A DNA stretch of 64,000 nt from NCBI RefSeq assembly GCF_900129815.1, contig NZ_FQWX01000013.1:1-64000 (forward strand), given 5' to 3'. Shown in pieces: positions 42,170 through 51,566 of the stretch. Within the stretch, counting starts at the first letter, position 1. Every line of letters starts with the position of its first letter. The notes beneath the pieces are model-generated. The model saw only the letters and a program-made list of their open reading frames with translations, did no database searches and was not told the DNA's origin. The DNA comes from Asaccharospora irregularis DSM 2635 (lineage in GTDB: Bacteria > Bacillota > Clostridia > Peptostreptococcales > Peptostreptococcaceae). The position numbers and the translations under genes were made by a program.

Positions 42170-44251
42170 TTATGCTTCAATAGTGGGCTTACTTCCTCCA
42201 AAATCTTTGCTTGTTTTGACTATAACCCCTTCAAATACTAGCAATATAGCTGGTAGCATAAATAAAATTATAAACATACTGATTATTGCCCCTCTAGCCA
42301 TTAAACTACATAAGGCTCCTATCATTTCTAGTTTAGATATAATTCCTACCCCTATAGTTGACCCAAAGAATGATAATCCACTTGTAACTATAGATCTAGA
42401 GCAATTCTTTATTGATATTTCCATAGCTGTAAATTTATCATATCCTTTGTTTAACTCTTCTTTAAATCTAGACGTTAAAAGTATTGCATAGTCAACAGTT
42501 GCTCCAAGCTGTATAGTTCCAAGAACTATTGACGCTATAAAAGGTTCAACTGTACCTGTATAGTATGGTATACCTAGATTTGTGAATATAGCAGCTTCAA
42601 TAGCTAACACCAATATAATAGGTAGAGAAACTGACTTAAATATAATAGCTATTATTACAAATATGGCTAATATAGATGCTATACTCACGTTTCTAAAGTC
42701 CTTATCAGCTATTTTTATTAAATCATCTGTAAGAGGTGCTTCTCCTCCTATAAGTCCTTCTTTATCATATTTTTTTACTATTTGATTCATTTTTTCAAGT
42801 TGTACTCCACACTCATCACTAGCTGCTTTGTACTCTGAATTTACCATTATTTGTTCATACCCACCGGATTTTAGTTTTCCTAATAAATCATCTGGAACTA
42901 TATCCTGTATAAACCCAGGTCCTAGGTATTTTTCTATAGCTATTACTGAATTTATTCCTTCTAAATTTTCAAGTTCTTCAACCATTTGGTCTACCTTGTA
43001 TGCATCTATTGAATCTCTAATTAGAATTATATTTGTACTATTCATATCGTAATCATTTTTTAATTTATTAGTAGCAACAATTGATGGCAAATCTTTAGGC
43101 AAAGTTTCATCTAAGTTGTAGTAAACTTTTGCTTTTTGACTCCCTATAAATGCTGGTATAAATAAAATAACAAATGCCACAGCTATTTTTTTATAATTTC
43201 TAACTATCCACTTAGATGTACCTTCAAAAGTAGGAAGTAAAATTTTGTGTTTGTATTTATGAATTTGCTTATCAAACATGAGAATAAATGACGGAAGTAC
43301 TGTAACTGTACTTATAACCCCTATAAGAACACCTTTCGCCATTACTAAACCTATATCTTTACCTAATCCTAACTGCATTACGCAAAGAGCTAAAAATCCC
43401 GCTACTGTAGTTGTTGAACTACCAAATACTGCTGTGATTGTATTTGATATCGCCTCAGTCATCGCACTTATTCTATCATCTGTATATTCTAATTCCTCAT
43501 CATATCTATGGAGTAAAAATATTGAATAGTCCATTGTTACTCCAAGTTGAAGCACTGCACAAAGTGCTTTTGTAATATAGGATATCTCTCCAAATATTAT
43601 ATTTGTACCAAAGTTGTATAGTATTGACATTGCTATACTAGTTAAAAATATTATTGGAACAGCAGTATCCTCTATTGTCAACGATAAAATTATAATAGTT
43701 AAAATTCCTGCAATTAAAACATAAAGTGGTGTTTCCTTATCTGCAACATCTTTAGTATCTTTTACTATTCCTGACATCCCACTTAAAAATGCTTGCTTGC
43801 CACATAAGTCTCTTATGTCTCCAACAGCATTTTGAGTTTTTATATCAGCTGTACCTTTTTCCAACTTGACGATCATCATAGTTGAATTTTCTCTATAAAG
43901 TAACTTACTAATATCCGCTGGTAGTACTTCTTTGGGCACAGATAAATCTGCTATGTCATCTACCCACATAACATCTTTTACCCCATCTACCTTTGCTACT
44001 TTTTCTTTTAATTTTACTACATCCTTATCTTCCATATTCTCTACTATAAGCATTGCTAAAGATCCACAATCAAAATCTTTTTTTAGAATTGCTTCTGCCT
44101 TAGTTGTAGAGATATCGTCCGGTAAATAACTTAGCAAATCATAGTTTATATCTGTTTTTATGAATCCATAAACAGATGGAAGCAATAATATAAGTGATAT
44201 CATCAATATAAGTTTGCTATGATTTGCTATACTCCTAGCTAATTTCTTCAT
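42170..44251 (-). CDS. MMPL/RND-family transporter
   Basis: 693 residues from ATG 44251 (GGAGGG six bases before); the frame to 44284 overlaps the operator. Twelve predicted helices in two sterol-sensing-like bundles, each after a large external loop. Repeated motifs LQLGVTMDYSIFLLHR and IQLGATVDYAILLTSR carry the Asp-Tyr pair used in proton relay. Exports lipids or amphiphiles in related systems. First gene of the two-gene unit under TetR-type control. Confidence 0.92.
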   Translation of the reverse strand: MKKLARSIANHSKLILMISLILLLPSVYGFIKTDINYDLLSYLPDDISTTKAEAILKKDFDCGSLAMLIVENMEDKDVVKLKEKVAKVDGVKDVMWVDDIADLSVPKEVLPADISKLLYRENSTMMIVKLEKGTADIKTQNAVGDIRDLCGKQAFLSGMSGIVKDTKDVADKETPLYVLIAGILTIIILSLTIEDTAVPIIFLTSIAMSILYNFGTNIIFGEISYITKALCAVLQLGVTMDYSIFLLHRYDEELEYTDDRISAMTEAISNTITAVFGSSTTTVAGFLALCVMQLGLGKDIGLVMAKGVLIGVISTVTVLPSFILMFDKQIHKYKHKILLPTFEGTSKWIVRNYKKIAVAFVILFIPAFIGSQKAKVYYNLDETLPKDLPSIVATNKLKNDYDMNSTNIILIRDSIDAYKVDQMVEELENLEGINSVIAIEKYLGPGFIQDIVPDDLLGKLKSGGYEQIMVNSEYKAASDECGVQLEKMNQIVKKYDKEGLIGGEAPLTDDLIKIADKDFRNVSIASILAIFVIIAIIFKSVSLPIILVLAIEAAIFTNLGIPYYTGTVEPFIASIVLGTIQLGATVDYAILLTSRFKEELNKGYDKFTAMEISIKNCSRSIVTSGLSFFGSTIGVGIISKLEMIGALCSLMARGAIISMFIILFMLPAILLVFEGVIVKTSKDFGGSKPTIEA

Positions 44252-44273
44252 AATTATCCCTCCAATATAATTA

Positions 44274-44316
44274 GGCGTGCCCAATTAAAATTATAGATAT
44301 ATTGTAGGGCACGCCC
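44274..44316. promoter_or_regulatory. Probable TetR operator
   Basis: GGCGTGCCC at 44274-44282 and GGGCACGCC at 44307-44315 are exact complements and very GC-rich for this genome. One half-site fills the promoter spacer and the other lies just before the ribosome-binding site. Confidence 0.75.
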
Positions 44317-44329
44317 AAGATTATGTCAA
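44301..44329 (-). promoter_or_regulatory. SigA promoter of the MMPL cassette
   Basis: Minus strand TTGACA (44324-44329), a 17-base spacer and TACAAT (44301-44306). The consensus -35 and exact spacing predict strong activity when the repressor is absent. Confidence 0.85.
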
Positions 44330-44352
44330 TAACATTTTTGTAACTTTTACAT

Positions 44353-44382
44353 AAAAAAAGGAGCTTATAACTTCTCCTTTTA
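44353..44382 (-). terminator. Terminator of the TetR gene
   Basis: AAAAGGAG and CTCCTTTT pair around a ten-base loop, followed by T residues on the minus strand. The stem overlaps the stop codon, so the TetR transcript ends before the MMPL promoter. Confidence 0.8.
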
Positions 44383-45042
44383 AAAATGTAGTATACCAAG
44401 CATTGATATTAACTCTTCGGTATTTAAACTATTTGATATTCTAATAGCCTCTTTTGTAATACTTTCAACTTTGCTTGATTCTATATTTAATAATAATAAT
44501 CTAGTTTTAATTGTACTCTCGACTATACTTGTTAAATCTAGTTCGTCTTCTCCATTATAGTATCTATTTAAAAGCTCACTTTCTCCTGAACATCCTATAG
44601 TTGTACTTAAATATATGTCTTTTTTGTTAAAACTATAATCCGTTCCTTCTAATTTTTCATTAAATAAATCTATTAGTATATTTATATATTCTTTTCTAAC
44701 AACATCTATGCTTGAACCCTCTATATACATCCTAAATAGCTCTTTGGAACTGGCTATTATATGAGTATATACACACTGACTTATTGCATAATTTACTAAT
44801 GGCTCACTTCCATGATTGTAACTCTCGCTTATTAGTTTATATATTCTTTCCAGGAGATCTTTGTATAGATATAACAAAATATCTTCTTTCTTCCTGAAAT
44901 AATAGTATAGGTGACCTCTCCCTACTCCAGAAACATTTGCTATTTCTCTTATAGTGGTTTTGTTATAGCCCTGATATATAAATAATTTTGAAGCTTCCTT
45001 TATTATTTTCCGTCTAATATCTGCCAACTTTTCTATTTTCAT
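44380..45042 (-). CDS. TetR-family transcriptional regulator
   Basis: 220 residues. The N-terminal helix-turn-helix is classical: IIKEASKLFIYQGYNKTTIREIANVSGVGRGHLYYYFRKKEDIL split over residues 13-56. The ligand-binding domain is divergent. It should repress the MMPL/LxxG cassette downstream, whose promoter holds the GC-rich dyad. Confidence 0.92.
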   Translation of the reverse strand: MKIEKLADIRRKIIKEASKLFIYQGYNKTTIREIANVSGVGRGHLYYYFRKKEDILLYLYKDLLERIYKLISESYNHGSEPLVNYAISQCVYTHIIASSKELFRMYIEGSSIDVVRKEYINILIDLFNEKLEGTDYSFNKKDIYLSTTIGCSGESELLNRYYNGEDELDLTSIVESTIKTRLLLLNIESSKVESITKEAIRISNSLNTEELISMLGILHF

Positions 45043-45156
45043 AAATATATCCCCTTTAAACTTTTATTGTTGATAATACTAAATCTATTTTGTTATCATA
45101 AAAATTATATTCTTTTTGATTTTGTAAGTAAATAGGCACCTTGATAATTTAGTATC

Positions 45157-45193
45157 AAAAAGGGATGATTGTCAAGTACTAATCACCCCTTTA
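45157..45193 (-). terminator. Terminator of the 60-residue gene
   Basis: AAAGGGATGATT and AATCACCCCTTT pair (one mismatch) over a ten-base loop, just behind the stop at 45203. Confidence 0.8.
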
Positions 45194-45202
45194 AATATTT
45201 TT

Positions 45203-45385
45203 TTAATCTTCTTTTTTTACTTTATTGTATAGTTTCTCACTTTTAGTTTTATTAGTACCAGAATCTCTTGCTCCTACTTTTTGTCCGTGTTCTACACCTA
45301 ATTCAGAACCGTGTTCAGAGTACATTTTTCTCATTTCCGCTTTTGATTTTGGTCTATCCTTAAGTCTATTTTTGTTGTTATTCAT
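45203..45385 (-). CDS. Small hydrophilic protein of unknown function
   Basis: 60 residues starting MNNNKNRLKDRPKSKAEMRK at ATG 45385, which has TTGGAGGCG six bases upstream; the frame to 45400 begins inside that site. No Cys, no membrane segment, strongly charged and Gly-containing (SEHGSELGVEHGQKVGARDS). The composition recalls small acid-soluble or other spore-core proteins, but I cannot name it. Monocistronic with its own terminator. Confidence 0.65.
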   Translation of the reverse strand: MNNNKNRLKDRPKSKAEMRKMYSEHGSELGVEHGQKVGARDSGTNKTKSEKLYNKVKKED

Positions 45386-45459
45386 TACAGTCGCCTCCAA
45401 GATATATAATTTTTTATATCTTTAATTTATCCAAAAAGGCTTTTTGTATTCTTATTTTA

Positions 45460-47160
45460 TTATTCACGATGTAACTTACTGTAGATTCCACCTCTATTTA
45501 GTAACTCATCATGAGTACCTCTCTCCTCAATTCCATTATCAGTCAATACTATTATTTCGTCTGCATTTTTTATAGTAGACAATCTATGAGCAACAATTAA
45601 ATTGGTTCTATCTTTACTTAGTTCCTCTAAAGATAACTGTATCTCCTTTTCTGTTACATTATCTAGTGCAGATGTTGCTTCGTCAAGAATTATTATTGGT
45701 GGGTTTTTCAAGAATATTCTAGAGATTGATATTCTTTGTTTTTGTCCTCCAGATAATTTAACTCCTCTTTCACCTATATAAGTGTCATACCCCTTAGGTA
45801 GTGTTTGTATAAAGTCGTGTATTCTAGCCTTTTTAGCCGCATCTATTAATTCTTCTTCATTAGCATCTGGGTTACCACAAAGAATATTGTCTCTTATCGT
45901 CCCTGTAAATAAAAACACGTCTTGCTGTACCACACCTATATTTTGTCTCAATGATTTTAAACTAACTTCTCTTATACTTTTTCCATCTATTTTTATATCG
46001 CCTTTTTCAAAATCATAGAATCTAGGTATTAAATTACACAAAGTAGTTTTTCCTCCACCTGAAGGTCCTACTAATGCTATAGTTTTACCTGCTTCAATTG
46101 ATAAACTTAAATCATCTAAAACCTGTGTTTCATCCTCATATTTAAATGAAACATTCTCTATTTCTAGATTTCCTTTTACATTTTTTAGTTCAATAGGATT
46201 TTTAGGTTCTTTTTCTTGTTCTTGTTTCATTATCTCTGTAAATCTTTCAAATCCAGTCATACCATTTTGATATTGTTCTGTAAAGTTTATAAGTTTTTTA
46301 ATAGGCTGAACAAACATTTTTACATATAGTATGTATGCTGCAAAATCACCCAAGCTTATTTTGCCTAGATACGTAAAGTATCCTCCTGCTCCAAGAGCTA
46401 TAAGTTCTAAAATATCCATATATAAATTCATACCTGCAGAGTATTCTGCCATAACTTTATAAGCACCTTCTCTTGCATGCCTAAATATATTATTGCTTTT
46501 AGAGAACTTTTCAAATTCTTCTTTTTCAGTACAAAATGACTTTGTAATTTTCATTCCTGCAATACTATTCTCTAAAGTTGCATTTACACTTCCTGTCTCT
46601 ACTCTAGTTTCCATAAAAGCCTTATTCATTTTTTTTCTTTGGTATGCTGCAAACCAAACCACAAAAGGTATTACCATAAATACCATAAGAGTAAGTGTTA
46701 CATTTATGTCTAAAAGTATAAAAAATGAGCCTATAAGCATCACTATAGATATAAATAAATCCTCTGGACCATGATGTGCTAACTCAGATATATCCATCAA
46801 ATCATTTATTATTCTAGACATAATTACACCTGTTTTATTGTTATCAAAATAACTATTAGGTAATTTTTGCAGATGAGTAAAAACTTTCTCTCTCATATCA
46901 GCCTGCATTCTAACACCTACAACATGTCCCCAATACTGCATAAAGTAATTAAGGGCAGATTTTGATATAAATATAAATAAAAGGGCAACTACAAATACAA
47001 TTAGCATCCTCATGTCCTTGTTTGGAACAACATCATCCATTATATTTCTAGCTATCATAGGATAAGCCAAATCACATAGTGCAAATAAAAATGCAGCTAA
47101 AAGATCTAATATAAATAATTTTTTGTATGGTTTATAATACTTAACAAATTCTTTTATCAT
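45460..47160 (-). CDS. ABC exporter, fused permease and ATPase
   Basis: 566 residues. Six-helix exporter domain (about 1-310), then the ATPase with Walker A GPSGGGKTT, Q-loop VVQQDVFLF, signature LSGGQKQR, Walker B IIILDEATSALD and H-loop VAHRLST. A single half-transporter that probably works as a homodimer. The family includes multidrug and lipid exporters; substrate unknown. Confidence 0.92.
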   Translation of the reverse strand: MIKEFVKYYKPYKKLFILDLLAAFLFALCDLAYPMIARNIMDDVVPNKDMRMLIVFVVALLFIFISKSALNYFMQYWGHVVGVRMQADMREKVFTHLQKLPNSYFDNNKTGVIMSRIINDLMDISELAHHGPEDLFISIVMLIGSFFILLDINVTLTLMVFMVIPFVVWFAAYQRKKMNKAFMETRVETGSVNATLENSIAGMKITKSFCTEKEEFEKFSKSNNIFRHAREGAYKVMAEYSAGMNLYMDILELIALGAGGYFTYLGKISLGDFAAYILYVKMFVQPIKKLINFTEQYQNGMTGFERFTEIMKQEQEKEPKNPIELKNVKGNLEIENVSFKYEDETQVLDDLSLSIEAGKTIALVGPSGGGKTTLCNLIPRFYDFEKGDIKIDGKSIREVSLKSLRQNIGVVQQDVFLFTGTIRDNILCGNPDANEEELIDAAKKARIHDFIQTLPKGYDTYIGERGVKLSGGQKQRISISRIFLKNPPIIILDEATSALDNVTEKEIQLSLEELSKDRTNLIVAHRLSTIKNADEIIVLTDNGIEERGTHDELLNRGGIYSKLHRE

Positions 47161-47334
47161 TTTATTTTCCCCTACCTATCTATTTTAATATTTTATTTTT
47201 TATATACTATAAAGTCAGTATTTTAATATAAAAAAATATTTTATCATTTATTCATAATTATTTTAATATCCAATTTTAGACGATATTAATCACTAAATTC
47301 TAAATAGTATAATCTTGTTTACCTTTTTCGTAAA

Positions 47335-47366
47335 AAGGCAAAAGTATATTTTTTATACTTTTGCCT
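47335..47366 (-). terminator. Terminator of the lipoprotein gene
   Basis: AAGGCAAAAGTATA pairs exactly with TATACTTTTGCCTT over a four-base T-rich loop, downstream of the stop at 47402. Confidence 0.85.
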
Positions 47367-47401
47367 TATATGTTACTTATTATATTTTTTAGTATAACCT
47401 T

Positions 47402-48130
47402 CTAGTCTCTTATTATAGATCCCAGTATACTATTTACAGAACTTTTTTTATCTATTATTTTAATATTTTTTATATTTTTGCCTTCTTTAGATATCACTAA
47501 AGCTTTTTTTATTTCGCCGCTATCTTCCTTTAACAGATATCCTATAACATTTTCTTTTCTACTTTTATCAAATATCTTAAAATCATAACTATTATCGCCT
47601 AACAAACTCTCAAAATCTTTTATATTTACGCCCATATATTTTTTAAAATCTAAACCTTCTATGTCCTTTGATAATAGTTTTGCCTCTTCTCTTCGTTTTT
47701 CTATAATAATATATGAATCATCAGTAGAGACTTCCTCTGATCCTTCTAACAACCCGCGAGTCTCAACATCTATAACCTTGTTATCCTCAAGTGATATATA
47801 TAACGCACTCTTTTCTATATTACTATCTTCCGTATTTTTAGGATAAGTTAGAACTTTAAACGTCTTCTCATCTATAAGTTCCTCTACTGTTTTTGACTTT
47901 TCTACATCGCTAAGATTTATATAATAAAATATACTACGAGGTATACCCATATTTTTTATAACATAGTCATAGTCCTTATCTATTATCTCACTTGCATCAT
48001 TTTGTACCTTTGTCATAGTTTTTTGTTTGGTAACACTATCCGCTACATAATTATCTTCTTTATTATTAATGCTACATCCAGCAACAAGTATACTCATTAT
48101 AGTGATAAGCAATGATATTTTAATTTTCAT
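47402..48130 (-). CDS. Lipoprotein of unknown function
   Basis: 242 residues. The signal ends LVAGC at about residue 19, so the mature protein is lipid-anchored. The rest is soluble with alternating strands and charged helices; NMGIPRSIFYYINLSD and KYMGVNIKDFESLLGD look like two copies of a small repeat that resembles SmpA/OmlA-type folds (weak impression). I do not recognise a family. A perfect 30-bp palindrome lies 26 bases before its ATG. Confidence 0.65.
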   Translation of the reverse strand: MKIKISLLITIMSILVAGCSINNKEDNYVADSVTKQKTMTKVQNDASEIIDKDYDYVIKNMGIPRSIFYYINLSDVEKSKTVEELIDEKTFKVLTYPKNTEDSNIEKSALYISLEDNKVIDVETRGLLEGSEEVSTDDSYIIIEKRREEAKLLSKDIEGLDFKKYMGVNIKDFESLLGDNSYDFKIFDKSRKENVIGYLLKEDSGEIKKALVISKEGKNIKNIKIIDKKSSVNSILGSIIRD

Positions 48131-48155
48131 AAATCAATCCTCCTTTTTATGAACT

Positions 48156-48185
48156 AATATAATTTATCTATAGATAAATTATATT
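48156..48185. promoter_or_regulatory. Perfect 30-bp palindrome upstream of the lipoprotein gene
   Basis: AATATAATTTATCTA followed directly by its reverse complement. No loop and no T-tract on either strand, so an operator or cruciform is likelier than a terminator. Confidence 0.5.
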
Positions 48186-48488
48186 TAATTGTTTTTACAT
48201 ATAACTATATTCATTTATTAAAAGTAATTATATAATACTTTTTAAATTTTAGTAACAACTATAGTAATTTTGTAATTTTTTTGAAATATTTTATCGTTTC
48301 GATTGATTTTAGATAATATAAAATTAAAAGATTTAAAGTAAACATTCTTATCTATTATAGCAAATTATTCCACAATACGCAAAGAAGTTGAAAATACTAC
48401 ACTTATTTATAACTTTTAACATACGACTTTACTATTAATTTAACATTTATGCTATAATGTAATTAGATGATTTAAGGGGGATTTATTA
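48186..48488. other. Gap between divergent lipoprotein and LysR genes
   Basis: AT-rich. The only clear element is an extended -10 (TGC then TATAAT at 48453-48458) about 30 bases before the LysR ATG, with no good -35. An AAGGGGG site precedes the ATG. Confidence 0.5.
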
Positions 48489-49394
48489 ATGGATTTTAAA
48501 CAACTTGAAGTATTTGTTGCTGTCGTAAAACACCAAAGTTTCTCAAAAGCTGCAAGAGAACTTTTTTTGACTCAACCAACAGTTAGCGCACATATTCAAA
48601 ATTTAGAAAGAGAATTGGATACTGTTCTCGTCAATAGAAGCAACAAAATTATTACACTAACAAAATCCGGTAAAATTCTTTATGAGCATGCTATATACAT
48701 ATTAAATAATTGTAAAAGAGCTGTATACGACATAAAAGAATACTCCGGTAAAATAGAAGGTATTATCGATATGGCATGTAGTTCTATACCTGAAACCTAT
48801 ATACTACCTGATTTTCTAAAGAATTTTTCATCTAAATATCCAGATGTGAAATTCAGCATCAGCCATTATGATTCTCAGTACGCTATATCAGAAATCTTAA
48901 ACGAAAGAATAAGTTTTGGTCTTGTAGGTTCCAAAATCAATAACCCACAAATAGAGTATATAGACTTGGTGGATGATGAACTAGTTCTTATAACTCCATC
49001 AAATTTTAAAATAGAAAATACTAACGGCTATATAGATGTTAGTGAACTTTATAACTTCAATTTTATTATGAGAAAAGAAGGTTCTGGTACTAGAAATTTA
49101 ATATTAAGTACTTTAGATCAAAAGGATTTTCCTGTTAATAAATTAAATACTGTAGCCCATGTTGAATCAAACGAAGCAATAAAAGAAATGGTTAGAATTG
49201 GTCTTGGAGTTTCTTTTATATCATATATATCAGCTATTGATTATATTAATTCAGGCAAAATAAATTTTTACAGGGTAAAAGATTTCGACTTCACTAGAAA
49301 ATTTTACTTTATTTATTCTAAAAAGAAAACCTTTACTCCTTTAGAAGATAAATTTTTAGACAAGCTATCAGACTATTTTGAACTAAAAAGATAG
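48489..49394 (+). CDS. LysR-family transcriptional regulator
   Basis: 301 residues. Winged helix at 1-60 (FKQLEVFVAVVKHQSFSKAA, then TQPTVSAHIQNLERELD), followed by a two-lobed ligand domain (SSIPETYILPDFLKNF, ISFGLVGSKI, MVRIGLGVSFIS). The N-terminus and SSIPETYILP segment resemble the clostridial LysR group linked to selenium metabolism, but no such genes are nearby, so I leave the target open. Confidence 0.88.
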   Translation: MDFKQLEVFVAVVKHQSFSKAARELFLTQPTVSAHIQNLERELDTVLVNRSNKIITLTKSGKILYEHAIYILNNCKRAVYDIKEYSGKIEGIIDMACSSIPETYILPDFLKNFSSKYPDVKFSISHYDSQYAISEILNERISFGLVGSKINNPQIEYIDLVDDELVLITPSNFKIENTNGYIDVSELYNFNFIMRKEGSGTRNLILSTLDQKDFPVNKLNTVAHVESNEAIKEMVRIGLGVSFISYISAIDYINSGKINFYRVKDFDFTRKFYFIYSKKKTFTPLEDKFLDKLSDYFELKR

Positions 49395-49427
49395 GAGCTA
49401 TTTTTAAAATAGCCCCTATCTTTTTTT
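49388..49427 (+). terminator. Terminator of the LysR gene
   Basis: AGATAGGAGCTATTTT and AAAATAGCCCCTATCT pair with one mismatch, followed by seven T. Confidence 0.9.
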
Positions 49428-49479
49428 ACAGTTTTCTTTTTTTACATGTTTCTTTTTATTATGTAAATTTATCTTTTTC

Positions 49480-50874
49480 TTATAAATTTACACTAAGAAA
49501 TGCCTTGTAGCCTTTGTACATTTCATATAAATCAGCTTTAGATACTATTTCATATGGTGCGTGCATATTAAGAACAGATACACCACAGTCTATAACTTCA
49601 GCTCCATAATTTGCTAATATGTAGGCTATCGTTCCACCACCACCTTGGTCTACTTTACCAAGTTCTGCAGTTTGCCAAATTACATTTTCTTTGTTGAATA
49701 TTCTTCTTACCTCAGCCATAAATTCTGCGTTTGCATCATTACATCCAGCTTTACCTTTAACTCCAGTATACTTGTTTAAAACTAATCCTCTACCCATATA
49801 TGCTGAATTTCTCTTTTCATAAGCATCAGCAAAGTTAGGATCATAACCAGCTGAAACATCTGCTGATAATACCTTAGAGTTTGCCATTGATCTTCTTACC
49901 TTTAATTCAGAGTAATTTCCTTCTAATTCTATAAGTTCAGCTAAAGTATTTTCAAAGAATCTAGATTGCATTCCAGTGTTACCTTGAGAACCAACTTCCT
50001 CTTTGTCTACGCATAGAACTACTGATGTATAATCGCTAGCATCTATATCTAATATAGATTTAACTGCTGCATAAGAGCATACTCTATCATCATGTCCATA
50101 ACCTAATATCATAGATCTATCAAACCCTAAATCTCTAGCCTTTCCAGCAGGAACCATTTGTATTTCTGCACTTAAAAAGTCTTCTTCTGTCATTTCATAC
50201 TTTTCATTTAGTAATTTTAATATATTAGCTTCTATAGCTTCTTTCTCTTCACCTTCTAATGGCATATGTCCTATTAATATATTTAAACTCTCTCCACTTA
50301 TTCCTTCTCCAAGTTTCTTTTGCATTTGATCTGCTGATAAGTGAACTAATAAATCTGTTATAGAGAATACTGGATCTGAATCATCTTCTCCTATACAGAT
50401 ATCTACTCTTTTACCATCTTTTAATATAACTACACCATGCATAGCAAGTGGTATAGTTGTCCATTGATATTTTTTGATTCCACCATAGTAATGTGTCTTT
50501 AAAAATCCTAAGTTAGCTTCTTCATATAATGGGTTAGCCTTTATATCTATTCTAGGGGAATCTATATGCCCTCCTACAATTTTTAAACCTTTTTCTAGTT
50601 CATTTTTACCAATTAAAAACAGTGCTATTGCTTTATCTTTATTTATAGCGTATATTTTATCACCAAATTTTATGTTTCCTTTTTCCATAGCTTCTTCTAA
50701 AGAAATGTATCCTTTTTCTGTTGCTAATCTTTGTATTTCTTTTATTGATAATCTTTCTGTTTTCCCCTTATCCAAGAAGTCCATATATGACTTAGAGTAT
50801 TCTAAAACTTCTTGCATATTTCCATTTTTTGATATTTCTTCCCATACATTTTTAAACTCATGTTTTAATTCCAT
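49480..50874 (-). CDS. M18-family aminopeptidase
   Basis: 464 residues. GGHIDSPRIDIKANPLYEE, CVDKEEVGSQGNTGMQSRF and the GAEVIDCGVSVLNMHAPYEI end carry the metal-binding His, Asp and Glu residues of the M18 (aspartyl aminopeptidase-like) family, which forms cytoplasmic dodecamers. Length and motifs fit. A GTAAATTTAT/ATAAATTTAC hairpin overlaps the stop. Start ATG 50874 follows GGAGG. Confidence 0.9.
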   Translation of the reverse strand: MELKHEFKNVWEEISKNGNMQEVLEYSKSYMDFLDKGKTERLSIKEIQRLATEKGYISLEEAMEKGNIKFGDKIYAINKDKAIALFLIGKNELEKGLKIVGGHIDSPRIDIKANPLYEEANLGFLKTHYYGGIKKYQWTTIPLAMHGVVILKDGKRVDICIGEDDSDPVFSITDLLVHLSADQMQKKLGEGISGESLNILIGHMPLEGEEKEAIEANILKLLNEKYEMTEEDFLSAEIQMVPAGKARDLGFDRSMILGYGHDDRVCSYAAVKSILDIDASDYTSVVLCVDKEEVGSQGNTGMQSRFFENTLAELIELEGNYSELKVRRSMANSKVLSADVSAGYDPNFADAYEKRNSAYMGRGLVLNKYTGVKGKAGCNDANAEFMAEVRRIFNKENVIWQTAELGKVDQGGGGTIAYILANYGAEVIDCGVSVLNMHAPYEIVSKADLYEMYKGYKAFLSVNL

Positions 50875-51246
50875 ATCTACCCTCCAAATTATTTTTTATT
50901 TTATTTTAATTAACTATTTTATACTTTGACAATAGGTTATCGTTTTCATAAAGCTTATTATTAGTCTTATAAATTTAATTATACTCTAGATATTGTTACT
51001 AAATAAACAATCGAGCTTATTAATACCCCTCTGGAAAATAAAAATATAAATAGTTATATTTCTAAATTATTAAGTAAAACAGTGTGTATGCAGTATTTAA
51101 TTAATATTTTTTCACATTTTTCCTTAACTAATATCTATTATCGCATTATTAAAATAGTTAATCAATTTGAATGTTAGCATAATTTTTATTGTCGCGCAAT
51201 ATATAATTTAAACGTAAATTTACTATTTTTAAAATATCCCTAATGT
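50875..51246. other. AT-rich gap, no gene seen
   Basis: Upstream region of the aminopeptidase gene. No reading frame with a ribosome-binding site and no clear stem-loop until 51247. Confidence 0.5.
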
Positions 51247-51295
51247 GAAATGAGGGTCAATCTTGACTAATTGCCAGGTTAGATGACCCCATTTC
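51247..51295. other. Stem-loop structure without T-tract
   Basis: GAAATGAGGGTCA and TGACCCCATTTC pair with one bulge around a 24-base loop that holds a second CTAA/TTAG stem. It is GC-richer than its surroundings and lies 38 bases beyond the DUF896 gene. No T-run follows on either strand, so terminator function is doubtful. Confidence 0.45.
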
Positions 51296-51333
51296 AAAGT
51301 TAGCAGTCTAATTTAATATTTATATTAATTAGT

Positions 51334-51543
51334 TTAATTTTTATTATTTTTTATATAATCTTCATATTCCTCAGGCGAAACAACCTTAACACAGTCTAAT
51401 CTTGATCTAAAGTGAGCTCTAAAATTTTCTAAATACTCTTTTCTTAGAACTTCTCTTTCCTTTAATTCTTCTTCTGTTAATCCTTCTGCCTTATTTTTTT
51501 TAGCTAACTCATTGATTCTATCTAATTTTTTTTGATCAAACAT
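51334..51543 (-). CDS. DUF896 (YnzC/UPF0291) small protein
   Basis: 69 residues. LDRINELAKKNKAEGLTEEE, LRKEYLENFRAHFRSRLDCV and VVSPE are the family's conserved two-helix hairpin. Known members are cytoplasmic and of unknown or SOS-related role. It follows the MocR-type gene by 23 bases. Confidence 0.9.
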   Translation of the reverse strand: MFDQKKLDRINELAKKNKAEGLTEEELKEREVLRKEYLENFRAHFRSRLDCVKVVSPEEYEDYIKNNKN

Positions 51544-51566
51544 TTTGTCCTCCTAAACTTATAAAT

